Assembly (NCBI GenBank): GCA_017856385.1
Contig: JAFMFD010000001.1
Span: 47,634-111,633 of the forward strand
DNA length: 64,000 nucleotides
From: Actinomycetota bacterium
GTDB lineage: Bacteria; Actinomycetota; Actinomycetes; S36-B12
Direction of reading: 5' to 3'
Shown: piece after piece, positions 1 to 7,810 of the stretch
Numbering within the stretch: the first letter of the stretch is position 1
Layout of the letters: each line of letters opens with the position of its first letter
The notes under the pieces: model-generated
Database searches by the model: none
What the model was told of the DNA's origin: nothing
What the model saw: the letters and a program-made list of their open reading frames with translations, nothing else
Made by a program: the position numbers and the translations under genes

Positions 1-444
1 CGCGGGATGCCGCTAGGACCGGCACCCCTGGAGTCGCTCGTCTCCGGTTCCTCGGGCCTGAGCGTCCTGGTGGTGCTCGGGGCCGTGCTGGGTGCCGGTG
101 CGGTGCTCCTGTCGCTCCTTGCCGGGATGGGTCGGACACTCTTCGCGATGGCGGCACGCGGCGATGCGCCCGGCGCCCTCGCCGCGGTCTCGTCGCGCAG
201 GGTGCCGCACCGGGCGGCCATCGCGGTTGCCGTGGTGGTCGCCCTGCTGGTCGTGCCCGGGCGACTGTCCTGGGCCCTCGCCCTCTCAGGAGGCAGCGTG
301 CTCCTCTACTACGCCGTGGCGCATGCCGCGTCGTTCACCGTCCCGGGTCCGTGGGCGATCCGGCGCCTTGTCCCGGTGGCGGGGCTGGTGCTGTGCGTGG
401 CGATCGTGGCGGCGCTGCTGGTCACGGCCCTCGGCATAGGGTGA
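1..444 (+). CDS. APC-family amino-acid permease, C-terminal part
   Basis: The frame is open to the first base of the window, so only the C-terminal part (about 147 residues) is present. It holds a short charged cytoplasmic loop with the order GMGRTLFAMAARGDAP, then strongly hydrophobic helices at roughly residues 70-85, 92-108 and 120-140. The glycine-arginine loop followed by aromatic and small residues is typical of the helix 8-9 loop of APC-superfamily amino-acid/polyamine transporters. Substrate cannot be inferred from this fragment. The next gene starts 64 bases downstream with its own promoter, so the permease is not obviously co-transcribed with it. Confidence 0.6.
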   Translation, partial: RGMPLGPAPLESLVSGSSGLSVLVVLGAVLGAGAVLLSLLAGMGRTLFAMAARGDAPGALAAVSSRRVPHRAAIAVAVVVALLVVPGRLSWALALSGGSVLLYYAVAHAASFTVPGPWAIRRLVPVAGLVLCVAIVAALLVTALGIG

Positions 445-473
445 GGTCCGCTAGCGGGCGCTAGCAGGTGCGT

Positions 474-502
474 TTGCAATTGCAAGCATCTCGGCGCATA
501 CT
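474..502 (+). promoter_or_regulatory. Promoter with 12-bp palindromic operator over the -35 box
   Basis: TTGCAATTGCAA (474-485) is a perfect 12-bp palindrome. Its left half is also a reasonable -35 (TTGCAA, 474-479). Seventeen bases further on is CATACT (497-502), a good -10, and six bases after that the ATG of the XRE regulator. A repressor on the palindrome would block RNA polymerase, which suggests autoregulation by the regulator (inference). Confidence 0.55.
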
Positions 503-508
503 GGCGGC

Positions 509-916
509 ATGGCACGCATCGGCGACCTCGGCGGCTTCATCCGCGAGCAGCGGGACCAGGCCCATATGTCGCTGCGGCAGCTCGCCCAGGCCGCGGGGGT
601 CTCGAACCCCTACCTGAGCCAGGTCGAGCGGGGCCTGCGCAACCCCAGCGCGGAGATCCTCAAGCAGATCGCCCAGGGGCTGCGGATCTCGGCCGAGACC
701 CTCTACGTCCGGGCAGGCATCCTCGACGATCGCACCGGCGATGAGTCGGTGACCACCGCGATCGCGTCCGATCCCACGCTCACCGAGCGCCAGAGGGCGA
801 CGCTGCTGCAGATCTACGCCGCCTTCCAGGCCGAGAACCAGGCCGCCACGCACGAGTCCACCACGCACCAGTCCACCCCGGACGAGTCCACCACGCACCA
901 GTCCACCACGGAATGA
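509..916 (+). CDS. XRE-family transcriptional regulator upstream of hbhA-like gene
   Basis: A 135-residue protein with a Cro/CI-type helix-turn-helix at about residues 12-65; the recognition region reads LAQAAGVSNPYLSQVERG. The C-terminus (about 112-135) is a low-complexity tail of repeated Thr-His-Gln-Ser-Thr and Asp-Glu-Ser-Thr-Thr words. Start ATG 509 lies six bases after a -10 hexamer, so the mRNA is probably leaderless. Gene order XRE, Lys/Ala-rich protein, DUF2516 matches the Mycobacterium tuberculosis order Rv0474-hbhA-Rv0476 as I remember it, which supports orthology of the regulator. A palindrome over its promoter suggests autorepression. Confidence 0.8.
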   Translation: MARIGDLGGFIREQRDQAHMSLRQLAQAAGVSNPYLSQVERGLRNPSAEILKQIAQGLRISAETLYVRAGILDDRTGDESVTTAIASDPTLTERQRATLLQIYAAFQAENQAATHESTTHQSTPDESTTHQSTTE

Positions 917-920
917 GGGA

Positions 921-1403
921 ATGACCATGACCACCGACGACACCACGGCGACGAGCACGACGGCCAAGGCGACCAAGGCCGCCAAGACCACGACGGCGAA
1001 GGCCACGAAGGCCGCGAAGACCACCACGGCCAAGGCGACCAAGGCCGCCAAGACCACGACGGCGAAGGCCACGAAGGCGGCCAAGACGACGACGGCCAAG
1101 GCCGCTGCCGCCGCCTCGAGCACGACCTCGTCACGCCCCTCGGTCGACCTCGGCCGCCTCGGCCTGCCGAAGGTCGAACTGCCCAAGCTGGACCTGCCGA
1201 AGCTGGATCTGCCGAAGGTCGAGCTCCCGAAGGTCGAGCTCCCGAAGCTGGACCTGCCGAAGGTCGAGCTCCGACGCGTCGACCTGGCAGAGCTGGCCGC
1301 CTGGGCGGGGCAGGCGCGCACGCGCGTGCACGACACCGCGGCCTCCGTGCGCGGCACGGTGACGCACACCGTCACGCTGCTGCGCGAGGTCGTCGGCGCC
1401 TGA
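921..1403 (+). CDS. HbhA-like lysine-rich repeat protein
   Basis: A 160-residue protein made mostly of two repeat arrays. Residues 13-56 are four copies of an 11-residue unit TTAKATKAAKT, then an Ala/Ser linker. Residues 82-116 are seven copies of a 5-residue unit LPK(V/L)(E/D), followed by a variant LRRVD and a short amphipathic helical tail (about 122-160). By position it corresponds to hbhA, but the order is inverted: mycobacterial HbhA has its Lys/Ala/Pro repeats at the C-terminus, here the basic array is N-terminal. There is no signal peptide. Start ATG 921 follows GAGGGA; ATG 927 is an in-frame alternative. It begins four bases after the regulator stop, so the two are likely one operon. 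A role in surface adhesion or nucleoid/polymer binding is only an analogy. Confidence 0.6.
   Translation: MTMTTDDTTATSTTAKATKAAKTTTAKATKAAKTTTAKATKAAKTTTAKATKAAKTTTAKAAAAASSTTSSRPSVDLGRLGLPKVELPKLDLPKLDLPKVELPKVELPKLDLPKVELRRVDLAELAAWAGQARTRVHDTAASVRGTVTHTVTLLREVVGA
957..1103 (+). repeat. 33-bp coding tandem repeat (4 copies plus a partial)
   Basis: Four consecutive 33-bp units encode TTAKATKAAKT. Units 1 and 3 share almost all codons, as do units 2 and 4, so the array looks like a 66-bp pair that was duplicated. A partial fifth unit leads into an Ala run. Confidence 0.85.
1164..1283 (+). repeat. 15-bp coding tandem repeat LPK(V/L)(E/D)
   Basis: Seven 15-bp units encode LPKVE or LPKLD, followed by one diverged unit, LRRVD. 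The codons are nearly uniform (CTGCCGAAG then GTCGAG or CTGGAC), which points to recent expansion by slippage or unequal exchange. Confidence 0.85.
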
Positions 1404-1446
1404 TCGAGCGCAGGGGCGTCCGGCGGCAGGACCTCCGGGTGTGCGT

Positions 1447-1452
1447 TAGCGT
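1447..1452 (+). promoter_or_regulatory. -10 hexamer TAGCGT, leaderless start for DUF2516 gene
   Basis: TAGCGT ends six bases before GTG 1459. It lets DUF2516 be expressed independently of the upstream repeat protein. Confidence 0.5.
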
Positions 1453-1458
1453 GGAGAG

Positions 1459-1749
1459 GTGTTCGACACCTTCCAGGGCATCCTGCTGTTCGGCCTGTGG
1501 GTCGTGATGCTCGGTGTCAAGGGCTTCGCGTTCATCGACTGCCTGCGCCGGCCGGCAGCTGCGTTTCCGGCCGTGGGCCGCAAGAGCAAGGTGCTGTGGC
1601 TGATCCTCACCGGACTGGCCGCCGGCACCGGCCTGCTGCTCAACGTCGTCTCCCCGGTTGGCCTGATCGGTCTCGCGGGCATCGTCGTCTCGCTCGTCTA
1701 CCTCTTCGACGTGCGTCCCCGCATCGCGGAGATCACCGATCGGCGCTGA
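1459..1749 (+). CDS. DUF2516 family membrane protein
   Basis: A 96-residue protein with three hydrophobic segments (about 5-27, 44-63 and 66-86), a charged linker GRKSKV between the first two, and a short basic C-terminus. Length, helix spacing and position after an hbhA-like gene match the DUF2516 family (mycobacterial Rv0476 type). Function is unknown. The GTG at 1459 is chosen because a TAGCGT hexamer lies six bases upstream and no Shine-Dalgarno is visible. The gene is followed on the opposite strand by the tRNA-editing gene, tail to tail. Confidence 0.7.
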   Translation: MFDTFQGILLFGLWVVMLGVKGFAFIDCLRRPAAAFPAVGRKSKVLWLILTGLAAGTGLLLNVVSPVGLIGLAGIVVSLVYLFDVRPRIAEITDRR

Positions 1750-2472
1750 CTAGTCCTCGAGGGCGACCCGGATCCGCCGGAAGCCCTTGCCCTTGTTCTC
1801 GACCTTCAGCACCCTCATGGCGCCGATCTGGCGCGTGGATGCCACGTGCGTGCCGCCATCGGCCTGCACGTCCAGTCCGCGGATGTCGACGATCCGCACG
1901 ATCTCGATGCCGGCGGGCAGCAGGTTCGTGGCGGTGCGGATGACGTCCGGGATCGCGAAGGCCTCCTCGCGTGGGAGTTCGTACGCGACGATCGCCCGGT
2001 CAGTATCGACCTCGATCGCGCAGGCGGCCTCGACGGCCTCCTTGAAGCCCTCAGGCACCTCCTCGAGGTTGAAGTCCAGGCGCCCGCTGAGCGGATCCAT
2101 ATTGGAGCCGGTCACCAGTGCGCCGAAGTCGCGGAAGACCACGCCCGAGAGCAGGTGCAGGCCTGAGTGCGTGCGCATGAGCGCCGTGCGCCGCGCGTCC
2201 TCGATGGCGCCCGTCACGCTCGTGCCGACCGGGGGGAGAGGCGCCCCCTCGGCAGGGATCAGGCAGTAGTCGTCGCCCCGGCGCACGTCGATGATCGGCG
2301 TCTGGACGCCGCCCCAGAGGAGCACCCCGTGGTCCGGCGGCTGACCGCCGCCGCCGGGGTAGAACGCCGACCGGTCGAGCACGATGCCGAGCTCCGGGTC
2401 GCTGGCGAGGACGGTCGCGTCCCACTCGCGGACCGTCGCGTCGGCGAGGTCCAGCCGGTCGGTGCGCGCCAC
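1750..2472 (-). CDS. Alanyl-tRNA editing protein (AlaX-type)
   Basis: A 240-residue freestanding homologue of the AlaRS editing domain. It should hydrolyse Ser-tRNA-Ala or Gly-tRNA-Ala. Visible hallmarks are the N-terminal FYPGGGGQPPD glycine-rich motif, the first zinc/catalytic motif THSGLHLL (HxxxH), and the C-terminal DGGTHVASTRQIG. In the last motif the usual cysteine of CGGTHV is aspartate, a change I associate with some freestanding editing proteins. Start GTG 2472 is two bases after the stop of the phosphoglycerate mutase gene, so the two are co-transcribed. Confidence 0.8.
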   Translation of the reverse strand: MARTDRLDLADATVREWDATVLASDPELGIVLDRSAFYPGGGGQPPDHGVLLWGGVQTPIIDVRRGDDYCLIPAEGAPLPPVGTSVTGAIEDARRTALMRTHSGLHLLSGVVFRDFGALVTGSNMDPLSGRLDFNLEEVPEGFKEAVEAACAIEVDTDRAIVAYELPREEAFAIPDVIRTATNLLPAGIEIVRIVDIRGLDVQADGGTHVASTRQIGAMRVLKVENKGKGFRRIRVALED

Positions 2473-2474
2473 GG

Positions 2475-3236
2475 CTAGCCGCGACCCTGCGCCGCGACGG
2501 CGGCGGCCGCTGCGGCGGCCGCGTCCGGGTCGAGGTACTCCCCGCCCGGCACGAGGGGGTGCAGGTCCGCGTCCAGCCGGTAGACCAGCGGGATCCCGGT
2601 CGGGATGTTCAGGGCCGCGATGTCCTCGTCCGAGATGCCGTCGAGATGCTTGACCAGGGCACGCAGGGAGTTGCCGTGCGCGGCAACGAGGACGGTCCGG
2701 CCCGAGCGGAGGTCCTCGCCGACGATCACGTCCTCCCAGTACGGGATGAGGCGGCGGACGACGTCGGCCAGGCACTCGGTCGCAGGTCGGGCCTCGGGCG
2801 GAAGCGCGGCGTAGCGCGGGTCGTGCGTCTGGGCCCACGGGTCGTCCGGGTCGATCGGCGGGGGCGGGGTGTCGTACGACCTGCGCCAGAGCATGAACTG
2901 CTCCTCGCCGTACGCGTCGAGGGTCTCCTTCTTGTTCCGCCCCTGCAGGGCTCCGTAGTGCCGCTCGTTGAGCCGCCAGTTGCGGCGCACCGGGATCCAC
3001 ATCCGATCGCAGGCCTCGAGCGCGATCTGCGAGGTCTTGATCGCCCGCGTGAGCAGGGACGTGTGGACGATGTCGGGCAGCAGTCCCGCGTCGGCGAGCA
3101 GTTCCCCGCCCCGGCGGGCCTCGCCGCGGCCCTTGTCATTCAGGTCGACGTCGACCCACCCGGTGAAGAGGTTCTTCGCGTTCCACTCGCTCTCGCCATG
3201 GCGGAGGAGGATCACGGTGTAGGGCGCAGAGGTCAT
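2475..3236 (-). CDS. gpmA: 2,3-bisphosphoglycerate-dependent phosphoglycerate mutase
   Basis: A 253-residue cytosolic glycolytic enzyme that interconverts 3- and 2-phosphoglycerate. The phosphohistidine motif [10 protein letters not shown] is at about residues 8-17 and is followed by [11 protein letters not shown]. The second catalytic region is [15 protein letters not shown], and [10 protein letters not shown] carries the second histidine. The C-terminus ends in a long Ala run plus QGRG, outside the core. ATG 3236 is preferred over an upstream in-frame start because CAGGAT lies six bases before it. In mycobacteria gpm1 sits beside senX3-regX3 and mshA, as here. Confidence 0.95.
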   Translation of the reverse strand: MTSAPYTVILLRHGESEWNAKNLFTGWVDVDLNDKGRGEARRGGELLADAGLLPDIVHTSLLTRAIKTSQIALEACDRMWIPVRRNWRLNERHYGALQGRNKKETLDAYGEEQFMLWRRSYDTPPPPIDPDDPWAQTHDPRYAALPPEARPATECLADVVRRLIPYWEDVIVGEDLRSGRTVLVAAHGNSLRALVKHLDGISDEDIAALNIPTGIPLVYRLDADLHPLVPGGEYLDPDAAAAAAAAVAAQGRG

Positions 3237-3240
3237 GGCG

Positions 3241-3759
3241 TCATCCTGCCGGACCGTCCGCGGCATCGGCGGGTCGGGCGACGAGGTGCTCGAAGGCGCG
3301 CAGATTGTCGGTCGGCAGGCCCCGCTGGGTGCGCCATGCCCACTCGGTGCGAATGCTCGACGCGAAGCCGAGCTCGAGCAGGGTGTTGAAGGAGCCGTCG
3401 GAGTACTGCAGCACCGCGCCCATGAGGCGGTCCAGCTCCCCCTCGGTCACCGCGTCGAGGGGCACGCGGCCGACCAGGTAGATGTCGCCGAGGTGGTCGA
3501 TGGCGAAGGCCATCCCGTACATGCGGCGATTGCGCTCGAGCAGCCACCGGTAGACCGCCTCGTGGTTCTCGTCGGGGTTCCTCGCGACGAACGCGTTGAG
3601 CGTCATGGCGTGCTCGCCGATCGAAAGGGCGACCGTGGTCATGAGCTTGTGCTCCCCGGGCAGGGTGACGACGACAGTTCCGTCCGACCCCTCCTCCCAC
3701 GGCAGGCCCGAGGTGGTGACGAACTGCTCGATCGCCCGGCGCGCCGCCTCGCGGCTCAT
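3241..3759 (-). CDS. YbjN domain-containing protein
   Basis: A 172-residue soluble protein. It resembles the YbjN / type III secretion chaperone-like fold: an alternating beta-alpha pattern with [13 protein letters not shown], then [21 protein letters not shown], and a C-terminal helix-rich half. The same family lies between mshA and gpm1 in mycobacteria. Molecular function is unknown. ATG 3759 overlaps the mshA stop by four bases (ATGA), which implies translational coupling to mshA. The stop at 3241 lies within the gpmA promoter region. Confidence 0.75.
   Translation of the reverse strand: MSREAARRAIEQFVTTSGLPWEEGSDGTVVVTLPGEHKLMTTVALSIGEHAMTLNAFVARNPDENHEAVYRWLLERNRRMYGMAFAIDHLGDIYLVGRVPLDAVTEGELDRLMGAVLQYSDGSFNTLLELGFASSIRTEWAWRTQRGLPTDNLRAFEHLVARPADAADGPAG
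3243..3248 (-). promoter_or_regulatory. -10 hexamer CAGGAT for gpmA
   Basis: On the minus strand CAGGAT is followed by GACGCC and then the ATG at 3236. The six-base spacing matches the leaderless pattern found at many genes in the window. Confidence 0.45.
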
Positions 3760-5081
3760 GACGTGCGGCTGGCCGGCAGCCGGTCGTGGGCATTCGCGAG
3801 AGCCGCACGGTAGCTGTCGAGCAGGCCGGCGGTCGTGGCCGACCAGCCGAATGCGGCGGCATGCATGCGTGCGCCGTGCGAGAGCTCGTCCTGGAGCCCG
3901 GGGCGCTCGAGAATGCTGCGGATGGCGACGGCGTAGTCCCGGGGATCGTGGCCCTCGACAAGCAGCCCGCTCACCTGGTGGGCGACGGCGGTGCGCAGGC
4001 CGCCCACGGCCGCTGCGACGACGGGGGTCCCGCACGCCTGGGACTCCACGGCCACCAGGCCGAACGACTCCGAGTGCGACGGCACGACGGTCACGTCGGC
4101 GGCCCGGTACCAGTCGGCGAGCGACTCGCGGTTCGAGGGCGGCACGAAGCGCACGAGCCCGGTGATGCCCAGGTGGTCGGCAAGGTCGATGAGCGCAGCC
4201 GGACGGTCGAGCCCGCTGCCCGAGGGCCCCCCGCACACGACGATGCGCAGGCGCGACCTCAGGCCGGGATCGCCGTCGGCGAGCAGGGCCGCTGCGTGCA
4301 GCAGGACGTCCGGTGCCTTGAGCGGCTGGATCCGGCCGACGAACAGCAGGACCTCGGCGTCCTCCTCGATGCCGTGGCGGCGCCGAGCGGCTGCACGGTC
4401 ACCGGGGGTGAAGGTCTCGAGGTCGACGCCCGGGTGCACGACGTCAACAGCCGACTCCCGTGCCCCGTACAGGTCGATGAGCTCGTCCGCCTCGGTCGTC
4501 GTGTTGGCGATCAGCCGGTCGGCCGCGGCGACGACCTGCTCCTCGCCGAGGACGCGCATGCGCGGCTCGGGCTGATCGCCGGGCGACAGGTCGCGGTTCT
4601 TCACCTTCGCCATGGTGTGCATGGAGTGGATGAGCGGGACGTTCCAGCGCTCGGAGGCGAGCCAGCCGACCTGGCCGGAGAGCCAGTAGTGCGAGTGGAT
4701 CAGGTCGAACCAGCCCTCGGGGCGGGCGGCCTCGGCGCGCAGCACGCCGGCCGTCATCGCGCAGAGCTGGCCGGGCAGGTCCTGCTTGGGCAGGCCCTCG
4801 AACGGCCCTGCCGTCACATGGCGGACCAGGACGCCGGGCGCGAGCTCGACCGTGGGCGGCAGGTCGGAGGAGGTGGCCCGCGTGAAGATCTCGACCTCGA
4901 CGCCGGACTCGGCGAGCCGGGTGGCCGTCTCGACGATGTAGACGTTCATGCCGCCCGCATCACCGGTGCCGGGCTGGTCGAGCGGGGACGTGTGCACCGA
5001 GAGGACGGCGACCCTGCGCGGCTGGCGCGCACGGCGGGAGTCAAGGGGGGTCGGACCCGGCACGGGGCGAGTCTTGCGCAA
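3756..5081 (-). CDS. mshA: D-inositol-3-phosphate glycosyltransferase (mycothiol synthesis)
   Basis: A 441-residue GT4 (GT-B) glycosyltransferase catalysing the first step of mycothiol synthesis: transfer of GlcNAc from UDP-GlcNAc to 1D-myo-inositol 3-phosphate. Family hallmarks are [20 protein letters not shown] near residue 30, [34 protein letters not shown] and the donor-site [17 protein letters not shown]. The first codon is uncertain: TTG 5081 gives a short basic lead before [12 protein letters not shown], and a GTG eight codons later is also possible. The gene is 30 bases downstream of phoU and coupled to the ybjN-type gene. Confidence 0.93.
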   Translation of the reverse strand: MRKTRPVPGPTPLDSRRARQPRRVAVLSVHTSPLDQPGTGDAGGMNVYIVETATRLAESGVEVEIFTRATSSDLPPTVELAPGVLVRHVTAGPFEGLPKQDLPGQLCAMTAGVLRAEAARPEGWFDLIHSHYWLSGQVGWLASERWNVPLIHSMHTMAKVKNRDLSPGDQPEPRMRVLGEEQVVAAADRLIANTTTEADELIDLYGARESAVDVVHPGVDLETFTPGDRAAARRRHGIEEDAEVLLFVGRIQPLKAPDVLLHAAALLADGDPGLRSRLRIVVCGGPSGSGLDRPAALIDLADHLGITGLVRFVPPSNRESLADWYRAADVTVVPSHSESFGLVAVESQACGTPVVAAAVGGLRTAVAHQVSGLLVEGHDPRDYAVAIRSILERPGLQDELSHGARMHAAAFGWSATTAGLLDSYRAALANAHDRLPASRTS

Positions 5082-5111
5082 CCGGCGGCCGGGGGCCAGC
5101 CCGGGGAGCGA

Positions 5112-5768
5112 CTAGAGGGACACCCCCACGTACGGCTCCCCGGTGACGATGGTGACCACCCGGCGGGTGACGGACACCGCATGGTCGGCATAGCGCTCGT
5201 AGTAGCGGGACAGCAGCGTGACGTCGATGGCCGCCTCGACCCCGTGCGGCCACGAGGGTGAGAGCACGATCGTGAAGAGCTCGCGGTGCAGCCGGTCCAC
5301 CTCCGCGTCATGGCGGCCGATGTCGCCGGCGAGCGCGACGTCCTGCGAGGCGATCACCGAGCCGGTCTTGGAGACGATCGCCTCCGCCAGGCCGCCCATC
5401 TCGGCGAAGGTGCCGCGGAGCTCCTGGGGGATCGACAGCCGGGGGTACCGCAGCCGGGCCTGCTTCGCGACGTGCTCGGCGAGGTCGCCCATCCGCTCCA
5501 GCGAGGCCCCGATGCGCAGGGCGCCGATGATCTCGGGCAGCTGGTCCGGCCCGGGGTGGTTCACGGCGATCGCGTCGAGGCACTGCTCCTCGATGTCGCT
5601 GGCCAGCAGGTCGATCTGGGCATCGGCGGCGATGACCGCCTCGGCCATGGCGAGATCGGCGTCGAGCAGCGCCTGGGTAGCCCGGTTCATGGCCGAGCCG
5701 ACGAGCTGGGTCATCCGGATCAGGTCACCCTTGACAACGTCGAGTCGCTGGGTGAGTTCGATGTCCAT
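5112..5768 (-). CDS. phoU: Phosphate signalling complex protein PhoU
   Basis: A 218-residue all-helical protein with two PhoU repeats. The characteristic metal-cluster motifs ERMGDLAEHVAK (about 96-107) and ERYADHAVSVTRR (about 190-202) are both present. PhoU restrains the Pst transporter and the phosphate sensor kinase when phosphate is plentiful. It is divergent from senX3-regX3, its expected signalling partner. ATG 5768 has an AAGGGG Shine-Dalgarno, with a TAGCCT hexamer about 25 bases upstream. No pst genes are in the window. Confidence 0.9.
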   Translation of the reverse strand: MDIELTQRLDVVKGDLIRMTQLVGSAMNRATQALLDADLAMAEAVIAADAQIDLLASDIEEQCLDAIAVNHPGPDQLPEIIGALRIGASLERMGDLAEHVAKQARLRYPRLSIPQELRGTFAEMGGLAEAIVSKTGSVIASQDVALAGDIGRHDAEVDRLHRELFTIVLSPSWPHGVEAAIDVTLLSRYYERYADHAVSVTRRVVTIVTGEPYVGVSL

Positions 5769-5868
5769 GCAGCCCCTTGCTCGTGGTCTCGGGGCAAGGC
5801 TACGCGCGATCGGCAACGGCCCCATGCTCCGACATGAACGCCACGCTGCCGGAGCATGAATTCCGGGT

Positions 5869-5920
5869 GTTCTCGTCAGAACCCTTCATGAATCATGCGG
5901 CCTTCGCGGGTTCACCTCCA
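5869..5920. promoter_or_regulatory. Candidate phosphate-control region between phoU and senX3
   Basis: The 206-base divergent intergenic region holds a perfect inverted repeat GTTCT-N4-AGAAC (5869-5882) and, 27 bases on, GTTCACCTCCA (5910-5920). The latter resembles one unit of the actinobacterial PHO box (GTTCACC core). A TATCCT hexamer (5942-5947) and GGAGGG precede the senX3 ATG. RegX3 binding is inference. Confidence 0.3.
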
Positions 5921-5974
5921 TGCGGGCCGCTCCTCGCCTCCTATCCTGAGCATGTGCTGAGGTCGGAGGGAGCC

Positions 5975-7096
5975 ATGGACGAGTTCGCCTCGGCTCCCGG
6001 GCTGCCCGACGTCCCCGACGAGGTCGTCAGGGTGCTGAGCGTCCTGCCGTCCGCCTCCATGGTGGTCGCGCCCGACGGCACCGTCCTGCGAGCGAATGCC
6101 CGTGCCACGGGCCTGGGCCTGGTGGCCAGGGAGGCCGTGACCGTCGCGGACATCCGCCACCTGATCCAGCGCGCGGCCGACGACGGCCACGCCCGCGAAC
6201 TGGAGATGCGGGTCCGGCGCCCACCGCTGGGACGCGAGCTGCTCGAGCTCCGCGTCCGCGTGGCACCCCTGGGATCCGGGGCGATCCTCGTGATCATCGA
6301 CGACCTCGCGGAGGAACGCCGCGTCGACGTCGTCCGCCGCGACTTCGTGGCGAACGTGAGCCACGAGCTGAAGACGCCCGTCGGAGCGATCTCGCTGCTC
6401 GCCGAGGCGGTTCTCGCTGCCGCCGATGACGCGGAGCAGGTGCGTCACTTCGCCGAGCGCATGCAGGTCGAGGCGGCCCGACTGAGCACGCTGGTCCAGG
6501 ACGTCATCGACCTCTCGCGCCTCCAGGGCGACGATCCCCTGACCCGGGCCGAGGTCGTGTCCGTCGACGACCTCGTCATGCGCGCGGTCGACGAGGTGCG
6601 GACGCTGGCCCTGCGCAGCCAGATCGAGATCGAGGTGGGAGAGCCGTGCGGCAGCCTCGTCTACGGTGACGAGCGGCAGCTGCTCGCGGCCCTGCGCAAC
6701 CTGCTGATGAACGCGGTGGCGTACTCCGCCAGCCACACCCGAGTGGCCGTCGGTACGCGGGTGTCGGACTCGCTGGTCGAGATCGCCGTGAAGGACCAGG
6801 GCATCGGCATCTCGGCGAACGACCTCGACCGGGTCTTCGAGCGTTTCTACCGGGTCGATCCCGCGAGGTCCCGCGTGACGGGCGGCACCGGCCTGGGCCT
6901 GGCGATCGTGAAGCACGTGAGCCAGAACCACGGTGGCGAGTGCACCGTGTGGTCCGAGGTCGGGGTCGGCTCGACGTTCACGATCCGCCTGCCCATCTAC
7001 ACCCCCAGCCAGACGTCCAATGAGAGCGTGCTGGAGGTCGAGATGTTCAGTGAAGCACCCCGACCCGTCGGTACATCAGGAGAGGCCCAGTCGTGA
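5975..7096 (+). CDS. senX3: Sensor histidine kinase SenX3
   Basis: A 373-residue histidine kinase paired with RegX3 for phosphate-starvation control. Residues 15-110 look like a PAS domain. The H box is FVANVSHELKTPVGAIS with His130. The N box is around Asn246, and the G boxes are DQGIGI (274-279) and GGTGLGLAIV (303-312). The phosphatase-relevant ELKTP sequence matches mycobacterial SenX3. No transmembrane helix is visible in the protein or in the open frame upstream, whereas I recall an N-terminal membrane anchor in mycobacterial SenX3. ATG 5975 follows GGAGGGAGCC. The stop overlaps the regX3 start (GTGA). Confidence 0.92.
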   Translation: MDEFASAPGLPDVPDEVVRVLSVLPSASMVVAPDGTVLRANARATGLGLVAREAVTVADIRHLIQRAADDGHARELEMRVRRPPLGRELLELRVRVAPLGSGAILVIIDDLAEERRVDVVRRDFVANVSHELKTPVGAISLLAEAVLAAADDAEQVRHFAERMQVEAARLSTLVQDVIDLSRLQGDDPLTRAEVVSVDDLVMRAVDEVRTLALRSQIEIEVGEPCGSLVYGDERQLLAALRNLLMNAVAYSASHTRVAVGTRVSDSLVEIAVKDQGIGISANDLDRVFERFYRVDPARSRVTGGTGLGLAIVKHVSQNHGGECTVWSEVGVGSTFTIRLPIYTPSQTSNESVLEVEMFSEAPRPVGTSGEAQS

Positions 7097-7773
7097 CGAG
7101 GATCATGGTCGTGGAGGACGAGGAGTCGTTCTCGGAGGCGCTGTCCTTCATGCTCCGGCGTGAGGGATACGAGGTCGAGGTGTCCGCGGACGGCAACGAG
7201 GCGATCGAGGCGTTCGAGCAGCGCGGCGCCGACCTGATCCTCCTCGACCTGATGCTGCCGGGCGTCTCCGGCCTGGAGGTGTGCCGCACCATCCGCACGA
7301 AGTCCGCGGTCCCGATCATCATGCTGACCGCGAAGGACGGCGAGATCGACAAGGTCGTCGGCCTGGAGCTCGGGGCGGACGACTACGTCACCAAGCCCTT
7401 CTCCTCGCGCGAGCTCCTGGCGCGGGTGCGATCGGTCCTGCGCCGCCACGGTGAGCCGGAGGAGCTGCTGGCGACCACGGTCGAGGCCGGGCCGGTGCGC
7501 ATGGATGTCGACCGCCATGTCGTCACGGTGCGAGGCGAGGCGGTGGCCATGCCGCTGAAGGAGTTCGACCTGCTCGAGCTGCTGGTGCGCAATGCCGGTC
7601 GGGTCCTCACCCGTGCGCAGCTGATCGATCGGGTGTGGGGGGCGGACTACGTCGGCGACACCAAGACCCTCGATGTGCACGTGAAGCGCCTGCGCGCCAA
7701 GGTCGAGGAGGACCCGGGCAACCCGGTGCACCTGATCACGGTGCGTGGTCTGGGGTACAAGTTCGAGCCCTGA
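7093..7773 (+). CDS. regX3: Response regulator RegX3
   Basis: A 226-residue OmpR/PhoB-type regulator. The receiver domain (1-118) has the acidic pair Asp9-Glu10, phospho-acceptor Asp52 in LLDLMLPG, Thr79 and Lys101 in YVTKPFS. The winged-helix domain (about 128-226) has the conserved MPLKEFDLLELLVRN and VGDTKTLDVHVKRLR segments typical of RegX3. GTG 7093 overlaps the senX3 stop by four bases, so translation is coupled. It probably controls pst, phoA and its own operon in response to phosphate limitation (family knowledge). Confidence 0.95.
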   Translation: MTRIMVVEDEESFSEALSFMLRREGYEVEVSADGNEAIEAFEQRGADLILLDLMLPGVSGLEVCRTIRTKSAVPIIMLTAKDGEIDKVVGLELGADDYVTKPFSSRELLARVRSVLRRHGEPEELLATTVEAGPVRMDVDRHVVTVRGEAVAMPLKEFDLLELLVRNAGRVLTRAQLIDRVWGADYVGDTKTLDVHVKRLRAKVEEDPGNPVHLITVRGLGYKFEP

Positions 7774-7810
7774 CGAGGAGTGAGCGCAGCGAGCCGCGGA
7801 GGCAGGGGTC

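Noticed and set aside
957..1283. Tandem repeats as a CRISPR-like array
   Set aside because: The units are in frame, encode regular peptides and have no unique spacers.
461..1375. 304-codon open frame on the minus strand opposite the hbhA-like gene
   Set aside because: It is created by the codon periodicity of the two repeat arrays read backwards. Low-complexity Val/Ala and Gly-Leu runs mirror the sense repeats. The sense genes have promoter, ribosome-binding site and synteny support.
3786..5261. 491-codon plus-strand frame opposite mshA
   Set aside because: Shadow of mshA; no conserved domain and it crosses the mshA-phoU gap without start or stop logic.
7774..7810. Gap after regX3 as an additional small gene or terminator
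   Set aside because: Only 37 bases with no strong stem and no ORF; nothing to annotate.
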